Notes: generated by a model not told the origin, from the sequence alone. Counted from the stretch's first letter, positions 1 through 8,720 are shown. The stretch is 64,000 bases of DNA from Variovorax paradoxus (GCF_018614955.1 NZ_JAGGNV010000066.1:1-64000); one strand, 5' to 3'. Translations and numbers: made by a program.

Positions 1-17
1 TTCTGCCGCGCGGACTC

Positions 18-1316
18 CTAGCGTTCCTGCAGGCGCTGAAGCAGCTGTGCGCTCGGATAGCCATCCGCGGGCAAGCCGACACTGCGTTGATAGCGGCGCA
101 GCCCTTCACGGGTGGCCGGGCCCATGACACCGTCGGGCGCTCCGCTGGCAAAGCCACGCTGATTGAGCGCGGTCTGCAGCTCGAGCAGCTGGCTGCGCGT
201 GAGCGCGGCCAGATCCCGCGGCCAAGGCGCCTGCACCCCCGATCCGCCGGTCAGCCGCTGCGCAAGAAGGCCGACTGCGAGCGCATAGCTGGTCGAGTTG
301 TTGTAGCGCAAGATGGCGCGGAAGTTCGATCCGACCAGGAAGGCCGGCCCGCGGGCTCCCGCGGGCAGCAAGATCGTGCCGTCGGCAAACTCCGGCAGCG
401 GCTGACCGTCCACGGTACGCAGACCCTCGGCGGCCCATTGAGCGGTGGACTGGCGCACGGTTGTGTCGGCGCGGCCGTAGTCGAAGCCAGTCGGCAACCG
501 GACCTCGACGCCCCAAGGCTTGTCCGCCTGCCAGCCCGAGCGCGACAGGAAGTTCGCGGTCGAGGCCATCACATCGGCCATGCTGCCCCAGATGTCGCGC
601 CGACCATCGCCATCGGCATCCACCGCGTAAGCCACGAAGCTCGACGGCAGGAACTGGGTCTGGCCCATGGCGCCAGCCCAGGAGCCGACCATGCGTTCGC
701 GCTCGATGTCGCCGTTGTCGAGAATCTTCAGCGCCGCGAGCAACTCACCGCGCGCCCAGTCCTCGCGGCGCCCCTCGAAGCCCAGCGTCGCCAGCGCGTC
801 GATCGTCGGGGTACTGCCATAGTTGCTGCCGTAGTTGCTTTCCATGCCCCAGATGGCGACCACGATGCTCGGCGGGACGCCGTAGCGCGAGGCCGCTGCT
901 TCGGCTTCGTTGCGAAGCTGCAGCAGCTTGTCCTGGCCAGCGGCGACGCGTTGAGCCGTCACGGTGCTCTCGAGGTAGTCCCAGACCGTGCGCGTGACTT
1001 CGGGCTGCGCACGATCCAGTTCGATGACGCGCGGAAGATATTGGACGTTGTCGAATGCGCTGCGCAGCGTCGCCTCGCTGATGCCGGCTGCACGCGCGGT
1101 GGCGCGGAAATCCGCGACCCACTGTGCGAACCTCTGCGGGAGCTCCGCTTCGCCCGCGGCCGCGGGAACGTTCGCGCTGGATGGCTGCGATGGTGCCGTA
1201 GATGGCGCGGAAGCGCAGGCTCCCAGCAGCGCGATCGCGAGCGCTGTGGGGACAAGACGGTGGAAACGCCGCGACGGGCAATGGTCTTGGTGCATGCCGT
1301 TGATTTTCACCTTCAT
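18..1316 (-). CDS. Lytic murein transglycosylase (MltB-like) with peptidoglycan-binding domain
   Basis: Predicted outer-membrane lipoprotein of 432 aa that cleaves the glycan strands of murein. Residues 8-35 form a signal ending in a lipobox (LLGAC). The catalytic core carries the GMESNYG segment with the family's acidic residue, followed by the long SLT_2/MltB domain; the last ~60 residues form a PG_binding_1 domain (LQTALNQRGF...GVMGPATREGLRRYQ). The ATG at 1316 is chosen; the ATG at 1295 (MHQDHC) is equally possible, and both keep the lipobox. Upstream codons in this frame look like antisense of the divergent gene. It is transcribed away from the Bug protein gene across a 93-bp gap. The family is clear; which MltB paralogue it is cannot be told. 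Confidence 0.9.
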   Translation of the reverse strand: MKVKINGMHQDHCPSRRFHRLVPTALAIALLGACASAPSTAPSQPSSANVPAAAGEAELPQRFAQWVADFRATARAAGISEATLRSAFDNVQYLPRVIELDRAQPEVTRTVWDYLESTVTAQRVAAGQDKLLQLRNEAEAAASRYGVPPSIVVAIWGMESNYGSNYGSTPTIDALATLGFEGRREDWARGELLAALKILDNGDIERERMVGSWAGAMGQTQFLPSSFVAYAVDADGDGRRDIWGSMADVMASTANFLSRSGWQADKPWGVEVRLPTGFDYGRADTTVRQSTAQWAAEGLRTVDGQPLPEFADGTILLPAGARGPAFLVGSNFRAILRYNNSTSYALAVGLLAQRLTGGSGVQAPWPRDLAALTRSQLLELQTALNQRGFASGAPDGVMGPATREGLRRYQRSVGLPADGYPSAQLLQRLQER

Positions 1317-1409
1317 GCAGGGACGGCGAGGCAGCGCCATCGGGATTTCCGCGAGGAGCAAATGCAACAGGGAACTGCGAAGCTTCTTCGGACGACACAG
1401 GAGACCCTC

Positions 1410-2384
1410 ATGCAACGTCGAATCATGCTGTACGCGGCCATCGCTGCCGCCGCTTCTGCCGCGATGCCCCTCGCGGCGCAGGACAAGTGGCCCAGCAAGC
1501 CCATCACCTACGTCGTGCCCTTCGGAGCGGGAGGGACCACCGACATTCTGGCGCGCCTGGTCACGAGCAAGGCAGGGCCGTCGCTGGGTACCACCTTCGT
1601 CATCGAGAACAAGCCGGGCGCAGGCGGAGGAATGGGAACGGACTACACGGCGAAGGCGGCTCCGGATGGCTACACCATCCAGGGCGGCACCATCAGTTCG
1701 CACGCGATCAACGTGAGTCTTTATTCGAAGCTGCCATACGACCCGATCAAGCACTTCCAGCCGATCACCATGATCGGATCCATGCCGAACGTGCTGGTGG
1801 TGCGCGCCGACAGCCCGTTCAAGACCGTGCAGGACGTGATCACGGCGATCCGAAGCAAGCCCGGTACGGTCAGCTACGCCTCTTCAGGCAATGGCACTTC
1901 GCAGCATCTCTCTGGCGTGTTCTTCGAGCAAACCAGCGGCGGCAAGATGGTGCATGTGCCGTACAAGAGCAGCGCCGAATCCTTGAATGGCTTGCTGTCC
2001 GGCCAGGGACCCGAACTCATCTTCGAGAACCTGGCACCGGCCCTGCCACAGATCAAGGCAGGCAAGCTGCGCGCTTTGGCGGTGACGTCCGAGAAACGTG
2101 CAGCGCAGCTGCCCGAGATTCCGGCCATGGCCGAAACCATGCCCGGGTTCAGCGTGGTGTCGTGGCAGGCGGTCTTTGCGCCGGCGGGCGTGCCGAAGGT
2201 CATCGTGGACAAACTTTCTGCCGAGTTGATCAAGGTGGTGAACGACCCGGAGGTGAAGTCCAAGCTGGTGGAGCAGGGCATCGAGCCCGGAGGCATGACA
2301 CCTGCCGAGCTGGCGGCCTTCCAGAAGACAGAAGTCGACAAGTGGGCGCGCGTCATCAAATCGGCCAACCTCAAGTTGGATTGA
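1410..2384 (+). CDS. Bug/TctC-family tripartite tricarboxylate solute-binding protein
   Basis: 324-aa periplasmic binding protein of the Bug family. A Sec signal peptide ends near residue 22 (PLAAQ), followed by the typical opening WPSKPITYVVPFGAGGTTD and the conserved region around PDGYT. Such proteins capture carboxylates or small aromatic acids for a TctAB membrane pair or act as sensors. No tctA or tctB lies beside it, so it is an orphan; the membrane pair at 12.4-14.5 kb could serve it, but that is inference. The ATG at 1410 follows an ACAGGAGAC ribosome site. The ligand is unknown. Confidence 0.9.
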   Translation: MQRRIMLYAAIAAAASAAMPLAAQDKWPSKPITYVVPFGAGGTTDILARLVTSKAGPSLGTTFVIENKPGAGGGMGTDYTAKAAPDGYTIQGGTISSHAINVSLYSKLPYDPIKHFQPITMIGSMPNVLVVRADSPFKTVQDVITAIRSKPGTVSYASSGNGTSQHLSGVFFEQTSGGKMVHVPYKSSAESLNGLLSGQGPELIFENLAPALPQIKAGKLRALAVTSEKRAAQLPEIPAMAETMPGFSVVSWQAVFAPAGVPKVIVDKLSAELIKVVNDPEVKSKLVEQGIEPGGMTPAELAAFQKTEVDKWARVIKSANLKLD

Positions 2385-2404
2385 CCGTCGTCATCGCCGA
2401 TCTT

Positions 2405-3004
2405 TCAGAGCACCGCTGCGGTGCGGATCCGCCGGCCGATGGACCTCGCGGCGTCGAGTTGAAAGGTCGGCTCTCGCGTCTCGGCCTCTAGCAGGAGTTC
2501 GGAGGTGACGACACGGGCACCGCAGTAATCGAAGATGCCATGGTCGATCTGCGTCTTCATGGCATCGCCGTAGCCGTGCCGGGCATAGGTTCCGGCGTCG
2601 GCGCCGGCAACGCCGACGAGATGGACCTGCAGGTGACCCAGTTTCTTCGCCAGCTTGGCGTCATGATTGAAATCGAATGCCCAGCCGTTGGCAAACACGC
2701 GATCGATCCAGCCCTTGAGGAGCGCGGGCATCGACCACCAATAGACCGGGTAGACCAGAACGATGGCATTCGCGCGATCGATACGCGCCTGCTCGGCGGC
2801 AACGTCGGGCGGAGGCGACGATTGCGTTCGATGCACGGCTTGATCGGCCGGGCTGAATCGAGGGTCGAAACCCTCGGCTGCGAGGTCTGCAATCTCGAAG
2901 GAACTCGCTGGAGTGGTCGCTGCGAGCCCCTCCGCCACGCACGCAGCGACGCTATGGGTGAGAGACCGGGGGTCGGGATGAGCGACAACGATGAGTGCGT
3001 GCAC
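2405..3004 (-). CDS. NAD(P)H-dependent flavodoxin-fold oxidoreductase
   Basis: 199-aa cytoplasmic protein of the NQO/KefF/MdaB-type flavodoxin-like family, which uses FMN or FAD to reduce quinones or nitro compounds. Seen: N-terminal strand ALIVVAHPDP with the HP.P flavin-binding start, the VLVYPVYWWSMPALLKGWIDRV block that contacts flavin, and the GADAGTYARHGYG loop. The start is GTG (minus strand, base 3004) with GAGGA upstream. A short dyad lies just upstream of the gene (3045-3055), as is common where these genes are controlled by an HxlR or LysR regulator, but no regulator gene is adjacent. The substrate is unknown. Confidence 0.85.
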   Translation of the reverse strand: MHALIVVAHPDPRSLTHSVAACVAEGLAATTPASSFEIADLAAEGFDPRFSPADQAVHRTQSSPPPDVAAEQARIDRANAIVLVYPVYWWSMPALLKGWIDRVFANGWAFDFNHDAKLAKKLGHLQVHLVGVAGADAGTYARHGYGDAMKTQIDHGIFDYCGARVVTSELLLEAETREPTFQLDAARSIGRRIRTAAVL

Positions 3005-3038
3005 GTGGAGATCCTCGAAGAGCTGAAATATACGATTG

Positions 3039-3060
3039 GTAGGTTACTTTGAGTAGGTTA
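3039..3060. promoter_or_regulatory. Possible operator with repeated GTAGGTTA boxes
   Basis: The octamer GTAGGTTA occurs twice (3039-3046 and 3053-3060), 14 bp apart, and the bases between create the dyad TACT-ttg-AGTA (3045-3055). It sits 35 bp upstream of the GTG start of the flavodoxin-fold oxidoreductase. It resembles the TACT/AGTA sites used by HxlR-type redox regulators, but this is only pattern similarity. Confidence 0.3.
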
Positions 3061-3176
3061 ACGTGTCAACCATGGAGGAAGTTGATTCCGTCCTAGCCTT
3101 TTCGGAAGATCAGGTCCTGGCCGACATCGCGGCCGGGCTTTTGCTGGGCGTCGTGGAAAGCGCCTGAGCAGCGAAG

Positions 3177-4418
3177 TTATCCCGGCCGCGCGGCGAGCAT
3201 GCCGTCGGCGATGCGCTGCGCGGTGTTGATGGAATCCGTGAGGCCAAGGTGCCCATGGCCGACGGCGAGCCACAGGCCGGGCCGGCCGGCGGCGGGGCCG
3301 ATGACCGGCACCGAATCGGGCATGCAGGGCCGGTGGCCCATCCACTGCGTGGACGACAGCGCCTCGAGCCCGCCGAAGGTCTCGCGTGCGATGCGCTCGA
3401 GGATCGCGGCGCGGCGCGGTTCGGGCGGGCTCGCGAGGCCGCCGAACTCCACCGTGCCGCCCACGCGCAGGCCGTCTTCCATCGGCGTGACGAAGATCTT
3501 GCGGTCGGCCAGGATCACGGTGCGCGAGACGGTGTCGCGCCCGCCGTCGAACTGCACGTGGTAGCCGCGCTGGCTCTCGAGTGCGAGCCGCACGCCGAGC
3601 GGGTCCAGCAGCCGGCGCGCCCAGGCGCCGGCGGCCACCACGATCCGATCGAAGCTGTTGGCCGCGGCATCGGCCTCCGCGGCCGTGCGCAGCTGCCAGC
3701 GCCCGTCGGCCAGCGGCGTCATCGCCTGCACCTCGTCGCGCCGCTGTTGGCCGCCGCGCCTGGCGAAGGCGCGCACCATCGCCTGCACGTAGCGGAAGGG
3801 ATTGACGATGGTCGCGTGGTCGGCCAAGAAGACGCCGACCTGGTAGCGCTCGCCCACGCGCGGTTCGAGCGCCAGGATGCCGGCGCGGTCGAGTTGCTGA
3901 AACGGGTAGCCGTAGTACTTGCGCATGCGCCAGCCGCCGGCATCCTTGGCCAGCGCCCGCGCGTCGGGATAGAGATGCAGATGCCCGCGGCGCACGAACA
4001 GCTCGGGCACGCCCAGCTCGCGCGCCAGCTGGGCGTGGCGGTCGACGGCGCCCGCGTGCAGCGCGGCCAGCTTGGCGGCCGAGAGCGCGACGCGCGAGGG
4101 CTGCGCGGAGGCGACGAAGCGCAGCAGCCAGGGCAGCGCCGTCGGGAGGTAGCGCAGCGGTAGGTGCAGCGGGCCTTCCTCGTCCAGCAGCATGCCGGGC
4201 ACCGAGGACAGAATCCCCGGCATCGCGAGCGGCGCCAGCGAGCCCGGGCTGATGGCGCCCGAGTTGCCGTAGCTGCAGCCGCGCCCGGGCTCGTCGCGAT
4301 CGATCAGCGTGACCGCAGCGCCGCGCTTCTGCAGCGCGAGCGCAATGCAGCTGCCGACGACGCCTGCACCGACGACCGCGACGGCGAGCTGCGTTTCACG
4401 CACCGGCACGTCCGGCAT
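3177..4418 (-). CDS. FAD-dependent D-amino-acid dehydrogenase-like oxidoreductase (DAO family)
   Basis: 413-aa flavoprotein of the DadA/glycine-oxidase group. The Rossmann dinucleotide motif AVVGAGVVGSCIALAL is at residues 13-28, followed by the acidic end of beta-2 (TLIDRDEPG) and the C-terminal FAD strand WMGHRPCMPDSVPVIGP...GHGHLGLT typical of DadA. It would deaminate a D- or secondary amino acid and pass electrons to a quinone or oxygen. It is the last gene of a three-gene operon (Bug protein, amidohydrolase, this gene) and its start overlaps the end of the amidohydrolase by 23 bp. The context suggests it oxidises the amine released by that hydrolase; the substrate is unknown. Confidence 0.85.
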   Translation of the reverse strand: MPDVPVRETQLAVAVVGAGVVGSCIALALQKRGAAVTLIDRDEPGRGCSYGNSGAISPGSLAPLAMPGILSSVPGMLLDEEGPLHLPLRYLPTALPWLLRFVASAQPSRVALSAAKLAALHAGAVDRHAQLARELGVPELFVRRGHLHLYPDARALAKDAGGWRMRKYYGYPFQQLDRAGILALEPRVGERYQVGVFLADHATIVNPFRYVQAMVRAFARRGGQQRRDEVQAMTPLADGRWQLRTAAEADAAANSFDRIVVAAGAWARRLLDPLGVRLALESQRGYHVQFDGGRDTVSRTVILADRKIFVTPMEDGLRVGGTVEFGGLASPPEPRRAAILERIARETFGGLEALSSTQWMGHRPCMPDSVPVIGPAAGRPGLWLAVGHGHLGLTDSINTAQRIADGMLAARPG

Positions 4419-5640
4419 CGGCAGCGGCGCCGGATCGTCGGCGTTTGTCCGAGACGACGCGGCCTTCCTTCAGCACCAGCAGCAGGCGCCGCACGTTCTG
4501 GATGTCTTCCAGCGGGTTCGCCGCGACGACGATCAGGTCGGCCAGCTTGCCCACTTCCACCGTGCCCAGATCCTCGCCCACGCCGCAGACCGCCGCGCCA
4601 TGGCGCGTGGCGGCCTGCAGCGTCTGCCAGGGCGTGGCGCCGTCGCGCACCCACAAGCCCATCTCGAGCAGCGCCGCATCCTTGAGCGGCCGGATGTCCG
4701 AGCCCAATGCCATCTTGACGCCGGCCTTGAGCGCCTTCGCGAACCAGCCGCCGTGCACGTCCGATGCCGCGTCGGCGCGGCAGCACAGCGCATGCGCGAG
4801 GTTGCGCTGCTTGACCCAGCGGCGTTCCCAGTCGTTGCTGGCCTGGCCCGGCGTGAGATGGCTGATCGACAGCGTCGGCACGTACCAGGTGTCGTGCGCG
4901 AGGAAGAGCTCGATGCATTCGTCGTCGAGGATGTAGCCGTGCTCGACGCTGTGCGCGCCCAGCCGGATCGCATGCTTGACCGCCTCGGGGTTGGTGGCGT
5001 GGGCCATCACCTTGAACTCGCGCAGGCGGCAGATGTCGAAGGCGGCCTTGAGTTCGTGGTCAAGGAAGAAGGAGTGCTGATGGAGGTCCCAGGCCGGTCC
5101 CATGATGCCGCCCGAGAGGTTGAGCTTGATGTGGTCGACGCCGTTCTTGATCTGCTCGCGGATCGCCTTGACGAAGCCGTAGGGCCCGTCGCATTCCAGC
5201 GCGTGGCCCGAGCCCAGGAAGTGGCCGCCGGTGGTGGTGAGGAAATGGCCGGCCGCAAAAAGGCGCGGGCCCACGTACTGGCCCGAGTCGAAGGCGCGCT
5301 TCCAGGCCACGTCCATGTAGCTGTGGGTGCCGGCAGAACGCAGGCCGACGATGCCGGACTCGGTCAGCGCGGCCATCATCCGGTGGCCGAAGAGCGTGAC
5401 CTGGTCGGCGAGCGGCACCTCGGCCAGCGACAGGTAGTCGGGATGGATGTGCACGTCCCACAGGCCCGGCATCAGGTAGGCGCCCGCGAGGTCGATCACC
5501 GTGGCGTCGCCCGCTTCGGGCGGCGGGGCCTGGGTGCGGATCTCGCGGACACGGCCGTCTTCGATCAGCACGCTGGCGTGTTCCAGGGGCATGGGCTGGA
5601 CGCAGTCGATCAGCGTCGCGTTGGTGAGCAGTGTGCGCAT
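4396..5640 (-). CDS. Amidohydrolase-superfamily metal-dependent hydrolase
   Basis: 414-aa enzyme with the amidohydrolase TIM-barrel layout: a small N-terminal beta domain (MRTLLTNATLID), the metal motif HIH in MPGLWDVHIHPD (around residue 68), later metal ligands in MAHATNPE and SVEHGY, the catalytic Asp region ALGSDIRPL, and a C-terminal LGTVEVGKLADLIVVAANPLED segment typical of imidazolonepropionase/prolidase-like members. It hydrolyses C-N bonds of amides, hydantoins or N-acyl amino acids; the precise substrate is unknown. ATG at 5640 is chosen because the superfamily fold begins there. It lies 19 bp after the Bug protein gene and overlaps the downstream dehydrogenase by 23 bp, so the three are probably co-transcribed. 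Confidence 0.85.
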   Translation of the reverse strand: MRTLLTNATLIDCVQPMPLEHASVLIEDGRVREIRTQAPPPEAGDATVIDLAGAYLMPGLWDVHIHPDYLSLAEVPLADQVTLFGHRMMAALTESGIVGLRSAGTHSYMDVAWKRAFDSGQYVGPRLFAAGHFLTTTGGHFLGSGHALECDGPYGFVKAIREQIKNGVDHIKLNLSGGIMGPAWDLHQHSFFLDHELKAAFDICRLREFKVMAHATNPEAVKHAIRLGAHSVEHGYILDDECIELFLAHDTWYVPTLSISHLTPGQASNDWERRWVKQRNLAHALCCRADAASDVHGGWFAKALKAGVKMALGSDIRPLKDAALLEMGLWVRDGATPWQTLQAATRHGAAVCGVGEDLGTVEVGKLADLIVVAANPLEDIQNVRRLLLVLKEGRVVSDKRRRSGAAADAGRAGA

Positions 5641-5659
5641 GGGTTCCTGGCAGAAAAAA

Positions 5660-6634
5660 TCATTCGGCGACGATGCCGACCTTGGCCGCCAGCGCCTTCC
5701 ACTTGTCGACTTCGGAGCGGATGAATTGGCCGAAGGCCTCGGGCGAGCCGCCCGCGGGCACGATGTCGCGATCCGAGAAAGCCTTGCGAAGTTCGAGCGA
5801 GGCGAGCAGCGAAACGGTTTCCGCATTGATCCGGTCAACCACAGCCTTCGGCGTCTTCGCCGGCGCCAGGAGGCCGAACCAGGTGCCGGCGACGAAGCCG
5901 GGCAGACCAGCCTCGGCGGCGGTGGGCACGGCCGGCGCGCCGGGCAGCCGCTGCGCAGTCGCGACGGCCAGCGCGCGCAGCTTGCCGGCCCTGACGTGGC
6001 CGAGCACGGCCGGCGGCGTGTCGAAGCTGTATTGCACCTGGCCGCCGATCAGGTCGGCGATGGCTGGGCCGCTGCCCTTGTACGGCACATGCATCGCATC
6101 GACGCCGGTCATCGACTTGAACAGTTCGCCGGCCAGGTGGTTGGAGGTGTTGTTGCCGAAGGAGGCGTAGTTGAGCTTGTTCGGGTTGGCCTTGGCATAG
6201 GCGATGAACTCCTGTAGGTTCGCGGCCTGGAGCGCCGGATTCACCACCAGGAAGAATGGCACCTGGCCGACCAGCGCGATCGGCTGCAATTCCTTCACCG
6301 GGTCGTAGGGCATTGCCTTCATGGTCGTCGGCGCGATCGAGACTTCGGGCGATGCGGCCAGGAGCAGGGTGTAGCCGTCCGGCGCGGCCCGCACCACCGA
6401 CAGCGCGCCGACGGTGCCGCCGGCGCCGGCCCGGTTGTCGACCACGATCTGCTGCCCCAGCCGGCGGCCCAGGGCCTCGGCCAGGAGGCGTCCCGCAATG
6501 TCGGTGCTGCCGCCGGGCGGGTAGGCGATGACCAGCCGGATCGGCCGCGCCGGCCAGTTGCCGTTCTGCGCCGCCGCGGCGCCGGGCAGGGCGGCGGCGA
6601 GCAGGAAGGCGGTAAGGAGGGAACGTCGCAACAT
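5660..6634 (-). CDS. Bug/TctC-family tripartite tricarboxylate solute-binding protein
   Basis: 324-aa periplasmic binding protein. Signal peptide MLRRSLLTAFLLAAALPGAAAAQ; mature start WPARPIRLVIAYPPGGSTD, then RLGQQIVVDNRAGAGG and PDGYT, all Bug-family hallmarks. It is the first gene of an operon with an amidohydrolase and a D-amino-acid-dehydrogenase-like enzyme, which suggests its ligand is the substrate of that pathway (an N-substituted amino acid or cyclic amide; inference). No TctAB genes adjoin it. Its promoter overlaps a dyad shared with the divergent IclR gene. Confidence 0.9.
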   Translation of the reverse strand: MLRRSLLTAFLLAAALPGAAAAQNGNWPARPIRLVIAYPPGGSTDIAGRLLAEALGRRLGQQIVVDNRAGAGGTVGALSVVRAAPDGYTLLLAASPEVSIAPTTMKAMPYDPVKELQPIALVGQVPFFLVVNPALQAANLQEFIAYAKANPNKLNYASFGNNTSNHLAGELFKSMTGVDAMHVPYKGSGPAIADLIGGQVQYSFDTPPAVLGHVRAGKLRALAVATAQRLPGAPAVPTAAEAGLPGFVAGTWFGLLAPAKTPKAVVDRINAETVSLLASLELRKAFSDRDIVPAGGSPEAFGQFIRSEVDKWKALAAKVGIVAE

Positions 6635-6654
6635 CGAGGATTCGTGAATCGCGC

Positions 6655-6683
6655 ACTGTATTACCTGTCATATTGTTTATCAA
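6655..6683 (-). promoter_or_regulatory. Putative sigma-70 promoter of the Bug-amidohydrolase-dehydrogenase operon
   Basis: Reading the minus strand: -35 TTGATA (6683-6678), a 17-bp spacer, and -10 TACAGT (6660-6655), 20 bp before the ATG at 6634. The -35 box lies inside the TATTG/CAATA dyad, so a bound regulator would block or alter polymerase access. Confidence 0.45.
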
Positions 6684-6685
6684 TA
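6671..6685. promoter_or_regulatory. Putative IclR-type operator
   Basis: Perfect inverted repeat TATTG-tttat-CAATA in the 96-bp gap between the divergent IclR regulator and its presumed target operon. A second looser dyad follows (ATCGC at 6692-6696 with GCGAT at 6710-6714). IclR-family proteins commonly bind such AT-rich dyads in the intergenic region they share with their targets. Confidence 0.5.
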
Positions 6686-6730
6686 CGTGGTATCGCAATG
6701 CAATAATGCGCGATCGATCTCGAGGCAAGC

Positions 6731-7561
6731 ATGTCCCAAGCCAGACCCACCGCTGCAGCGGCCGTCCGCAAGCTGCGCAAAGCCGGCGCCGGGCTCGAAA
6801 GCCCGCTCTTCATGGGCTCGGTCGCCAAGTGCTTCCAGGTGCTGGAGGCGCTCAACGCCGCCGGGCGCGCGGTGGCGTTGACGGAACTGTCGGCCATCGC
6901 GCAGATGGACCGCAGCGCGGTGCAGCGCATCACGCACACGCTGCACGCGCTGGGCTACCTGCGCCAGCATCCCGTCACGCGGGCCTTCACGCTGTCGGGG
7001 CGGATGCTCGAGTTCGGCCACACGGTGCTGGCGACGGACCGCCTGCGCGACAAGGCGACGCCGCATCTCGATGCGCTGAACCGCAAGACCGGCGAAACCG
7101 TGAACCTGATGGAGCTGGAAGGCCAGGAGATCGTCTATGTCGCGCGCTTCCCGAGCCTGCATGCGGTCAGCGTCGACCTGCACGTGGGTTCGCGCCTGCC
7201 GGCCTTCTGCAGCGCGGCCGGCCGCGCGATCCTGGCGCAGCTCGATGAAGACGCGGCGCTCGCGATGCTGGCGGCGGCCAAGCGAACGCCGATGACCAGG
7301 CGCACCGTGACCGATCTACCGGGGTTGCGCGCTGCGCTCGCGAAAGTGCGTGAACTCGGCTATGCGCTGAATGACCAGGAAGCCTTTGTAGGCGACATCT
7401 CGATCGCGGCACCGCTCGTGAACCGCGCGGGCGAGCCGGTCGGCGCCGTCAACATCGCGGTGCCTTCGCCGCGCTGGGTGCTGGCGGACGTGTTGCGCCG
7501 CCTGGTTCCGGATCTCATGAAGACCGCGCGCGCCATCAACGACGAGCTGACCGATCTTTGA
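6731..7561 (+). CDS. IclR-family transcriptional regulator
   Basis: 276-aa regulator. The N-terminal winged helix is at about residues 32-95 (VAKCFQVLEAL...LTELSAIAQMDRSAVQRITHTLHALGYL), followed by the IclR effector domain with LPAFCSAAGRAILAQLDE and the GDISIAAPLVNRAGEPVGAVNIAVPSPRW block. ATG at 6731 follows GAGG at 6722. It is divergent from the Bug-amidohydrolase-dehydrogenase operon and probably controls it, with the pathway substrate or an intermediate as effector (inference from position and the shared dyad). Confidence 0.92.
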   Translation: MSQARPTAAAAVRKLRKAGAGLESPLFMGSVAKCFQVLEALNAAGRAVALTELSAIAQMDRSAVQRITHTLHALGYLRQHPVTRAFTLSGRMLEFGHTVLATDRLRDKATPHLDALNRKTGETVNLMELEGQEIVYVARFPSLHAVSVDLHVGSRLPAFCSAAGRAILAQLDEDAALAMLAAAKRTPMTRRTVTDLPGLRAALAKVRELGYALNDQEAFVGDISIAAPLVNRAGEPVGAVNIAVPSPRWVLADVLRRLVPDLMKTARAINDELTDL

Positions 7562-7566
7562 TAAGG

Positions 7567-7743
7567 TCAGCGCGACGGCGCGTCCTTGCAGTCGTCGAGC
7601 AAGGCGATCGACTGTTCGACCCGGTGCGCGATCTCGTCGTGCAGCGCCTTCGGTGCCCTGCTGGTTGCCGTGAGGAGCAGCATGCCGGTGCCCAGCGCCG
7701 CAAGAAGGCCCGTGAGCAGCTCTGAATAGGTCAAGACGTCCAT
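7567..7743 (-). CDS. Small single-span membrane protein, unknown
   Basis: 58-aa product starting MDVLTYSELLTGLL. One hydrophobic segment covers about residues 7-27; the rest is a charged tail (HDEIAHRVEQSIALLDDCKD). The ATG at 7743 has AAGGAC just upstream; a longer in-frame start at 7818 lacks a better ribosome site. The stop lies 5 bp beyond the end of the convergent IclR gene. I do not recognise a family; the gene is accepted on its ribosome site and plausible topology. Confidence 0.5.
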   Translation of the reverse strand: MDVLTYSELLTGLLAALGTGMLLLTATSRAPKALHDEIAHRVEQSIALLDDCKDAPSR

Positions 7744-7864
7744 CTTTGTCCTTGGGGTTGGTGATGGGCCCGGAATCGAGCGAGCGCGAAGTCTCTCACC
7801 GGGCCCAAGCCCCTTCAATACGCCATTTGGGGGAGAAAAGCCGGCCAGGACGTGTTGACAAGCC

Positions 7865-8671
7865 CTACTGAACGATCAGCCCGTCCAGGGCCGGATCGGC
7901 GGGCGGCGCCTTGAGCTTCATTTCGCGCAGGGTCTTGACAAGCAGCTGCGCGATCATCAGGTTTCGGTGGCGCTTGCTGTCGGCCGGCACGACATGCCAG
8001 GGCGCGTGAGCGCTGGAGGTGGCGGCCAGCGCCTTTTCGTAGGTGCGCTGGTAGTCGCCCCATTTCTTGCGCACGTCCAGGTCGCCCAGCTTGAATTTCC
8101 AGCGCTTATCGGGCTCGTCGATGCGCGCCTGCAGGCGTTCGCGCTGCACGTCCTTGCTGATGTGCAGCATGCACTTGACGATCACGGTGCCGGTTTCAGC
8201 GAGCAGCCGCTCGAAGTCGTTGATCTGCGCGTAGCGGCGCCGGGTCTCGGCCTTGTCGATCCAGCCTTCGACCACTGGCACCAGCACGTCCTCGTAGTGG
8301 CTGCGGTTCCAGACCATGATCTCGCCGCTGCGCGGCACCACGGTGTGGCAGCGCCAGAGGAAGTCGCGCGCGCGTTCGTCCTCGGTCGGCGCCTTGAAGG
8401 CCGTCACCCGCACGCCGAGCGGCGAGGTGCGCGAGAACACCCAGCGGATGGTGCCGTCCTTGCCGCTGGTGTCCATGCCCTGAAGCACCAGCAGCAGCTT
8501 GCGCCGGCCCTCGGCATGCAGCAGGTTCTGCAGCCCGTCGAGCTCGGTTGCCAGTGTATCGAGCCGTTCGCGCTGCGCGTCTTCGGGTCCGTCGATGAAA
8601 GCCGTATCGGCGGAATCGATGGCTTGCAGCCTGAACTTGCTGCCGACGCGGTAATTCTTGAAGCTGGCCAT
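7865..8671 (-). CDS. ppk2: Polyphosphate kinase 2 family protein
   Basis: 268-aa cytoplasmic enzyme of the PPK2 family, which transfers phosphate between polyphosphate and nucleotides. Walker A GMDTSGKDGT at residues 65-74; Walker B/lid region WNRSHYEDVLVPVVEGW from residue 121; a further conserved block RYAQINDFERLLAETGTVIVKCMLHISKDVQRERLQAR. Single-domain length as in class I and III enzymes; whether it prefers ADP or AMP cannot be told by eye. It stands alone between a small membrane protein gene and hslR. Confidence 0.93.
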   Translation of the reverse strand: MASFKNYRVGSKFRLQAIDSADTAFIDGPEDAQRERLDTLATELDGLQNLLHAEGRRKLLLVLQGMDTSGKDGTIRWVFSRTSPLGVRVTAFKAPTEDERARDFLWRCHTVVPRSGEIMVWNRSHYEDVLVPVVEGWIDKAETRRRYAQINDFERLLAETGTVIVKCMLHISKDVQRERLQARIDEPDKRWKFKLGDLDVRKKWGDYQRTYEKALAATSSAHAPWHVVPADSKRHRNLMIAQLLVKTLREMKLKAPPADPALDGLIVQ

Positions 8672-8720
8672 GCGCAGGGACTCCTTGCGAAAACAACGAG
8701 TCCGAGAGGGTACGCGATGT

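Noticed and set aside
3072..3167. 31-codon frame starting at an ATG with GGAGG-like sequence inside rather than before it
   Set aside because: Too short, no ribosome site upstream and no recognisable motif; may be a remnant but cannot be supported as a gene.
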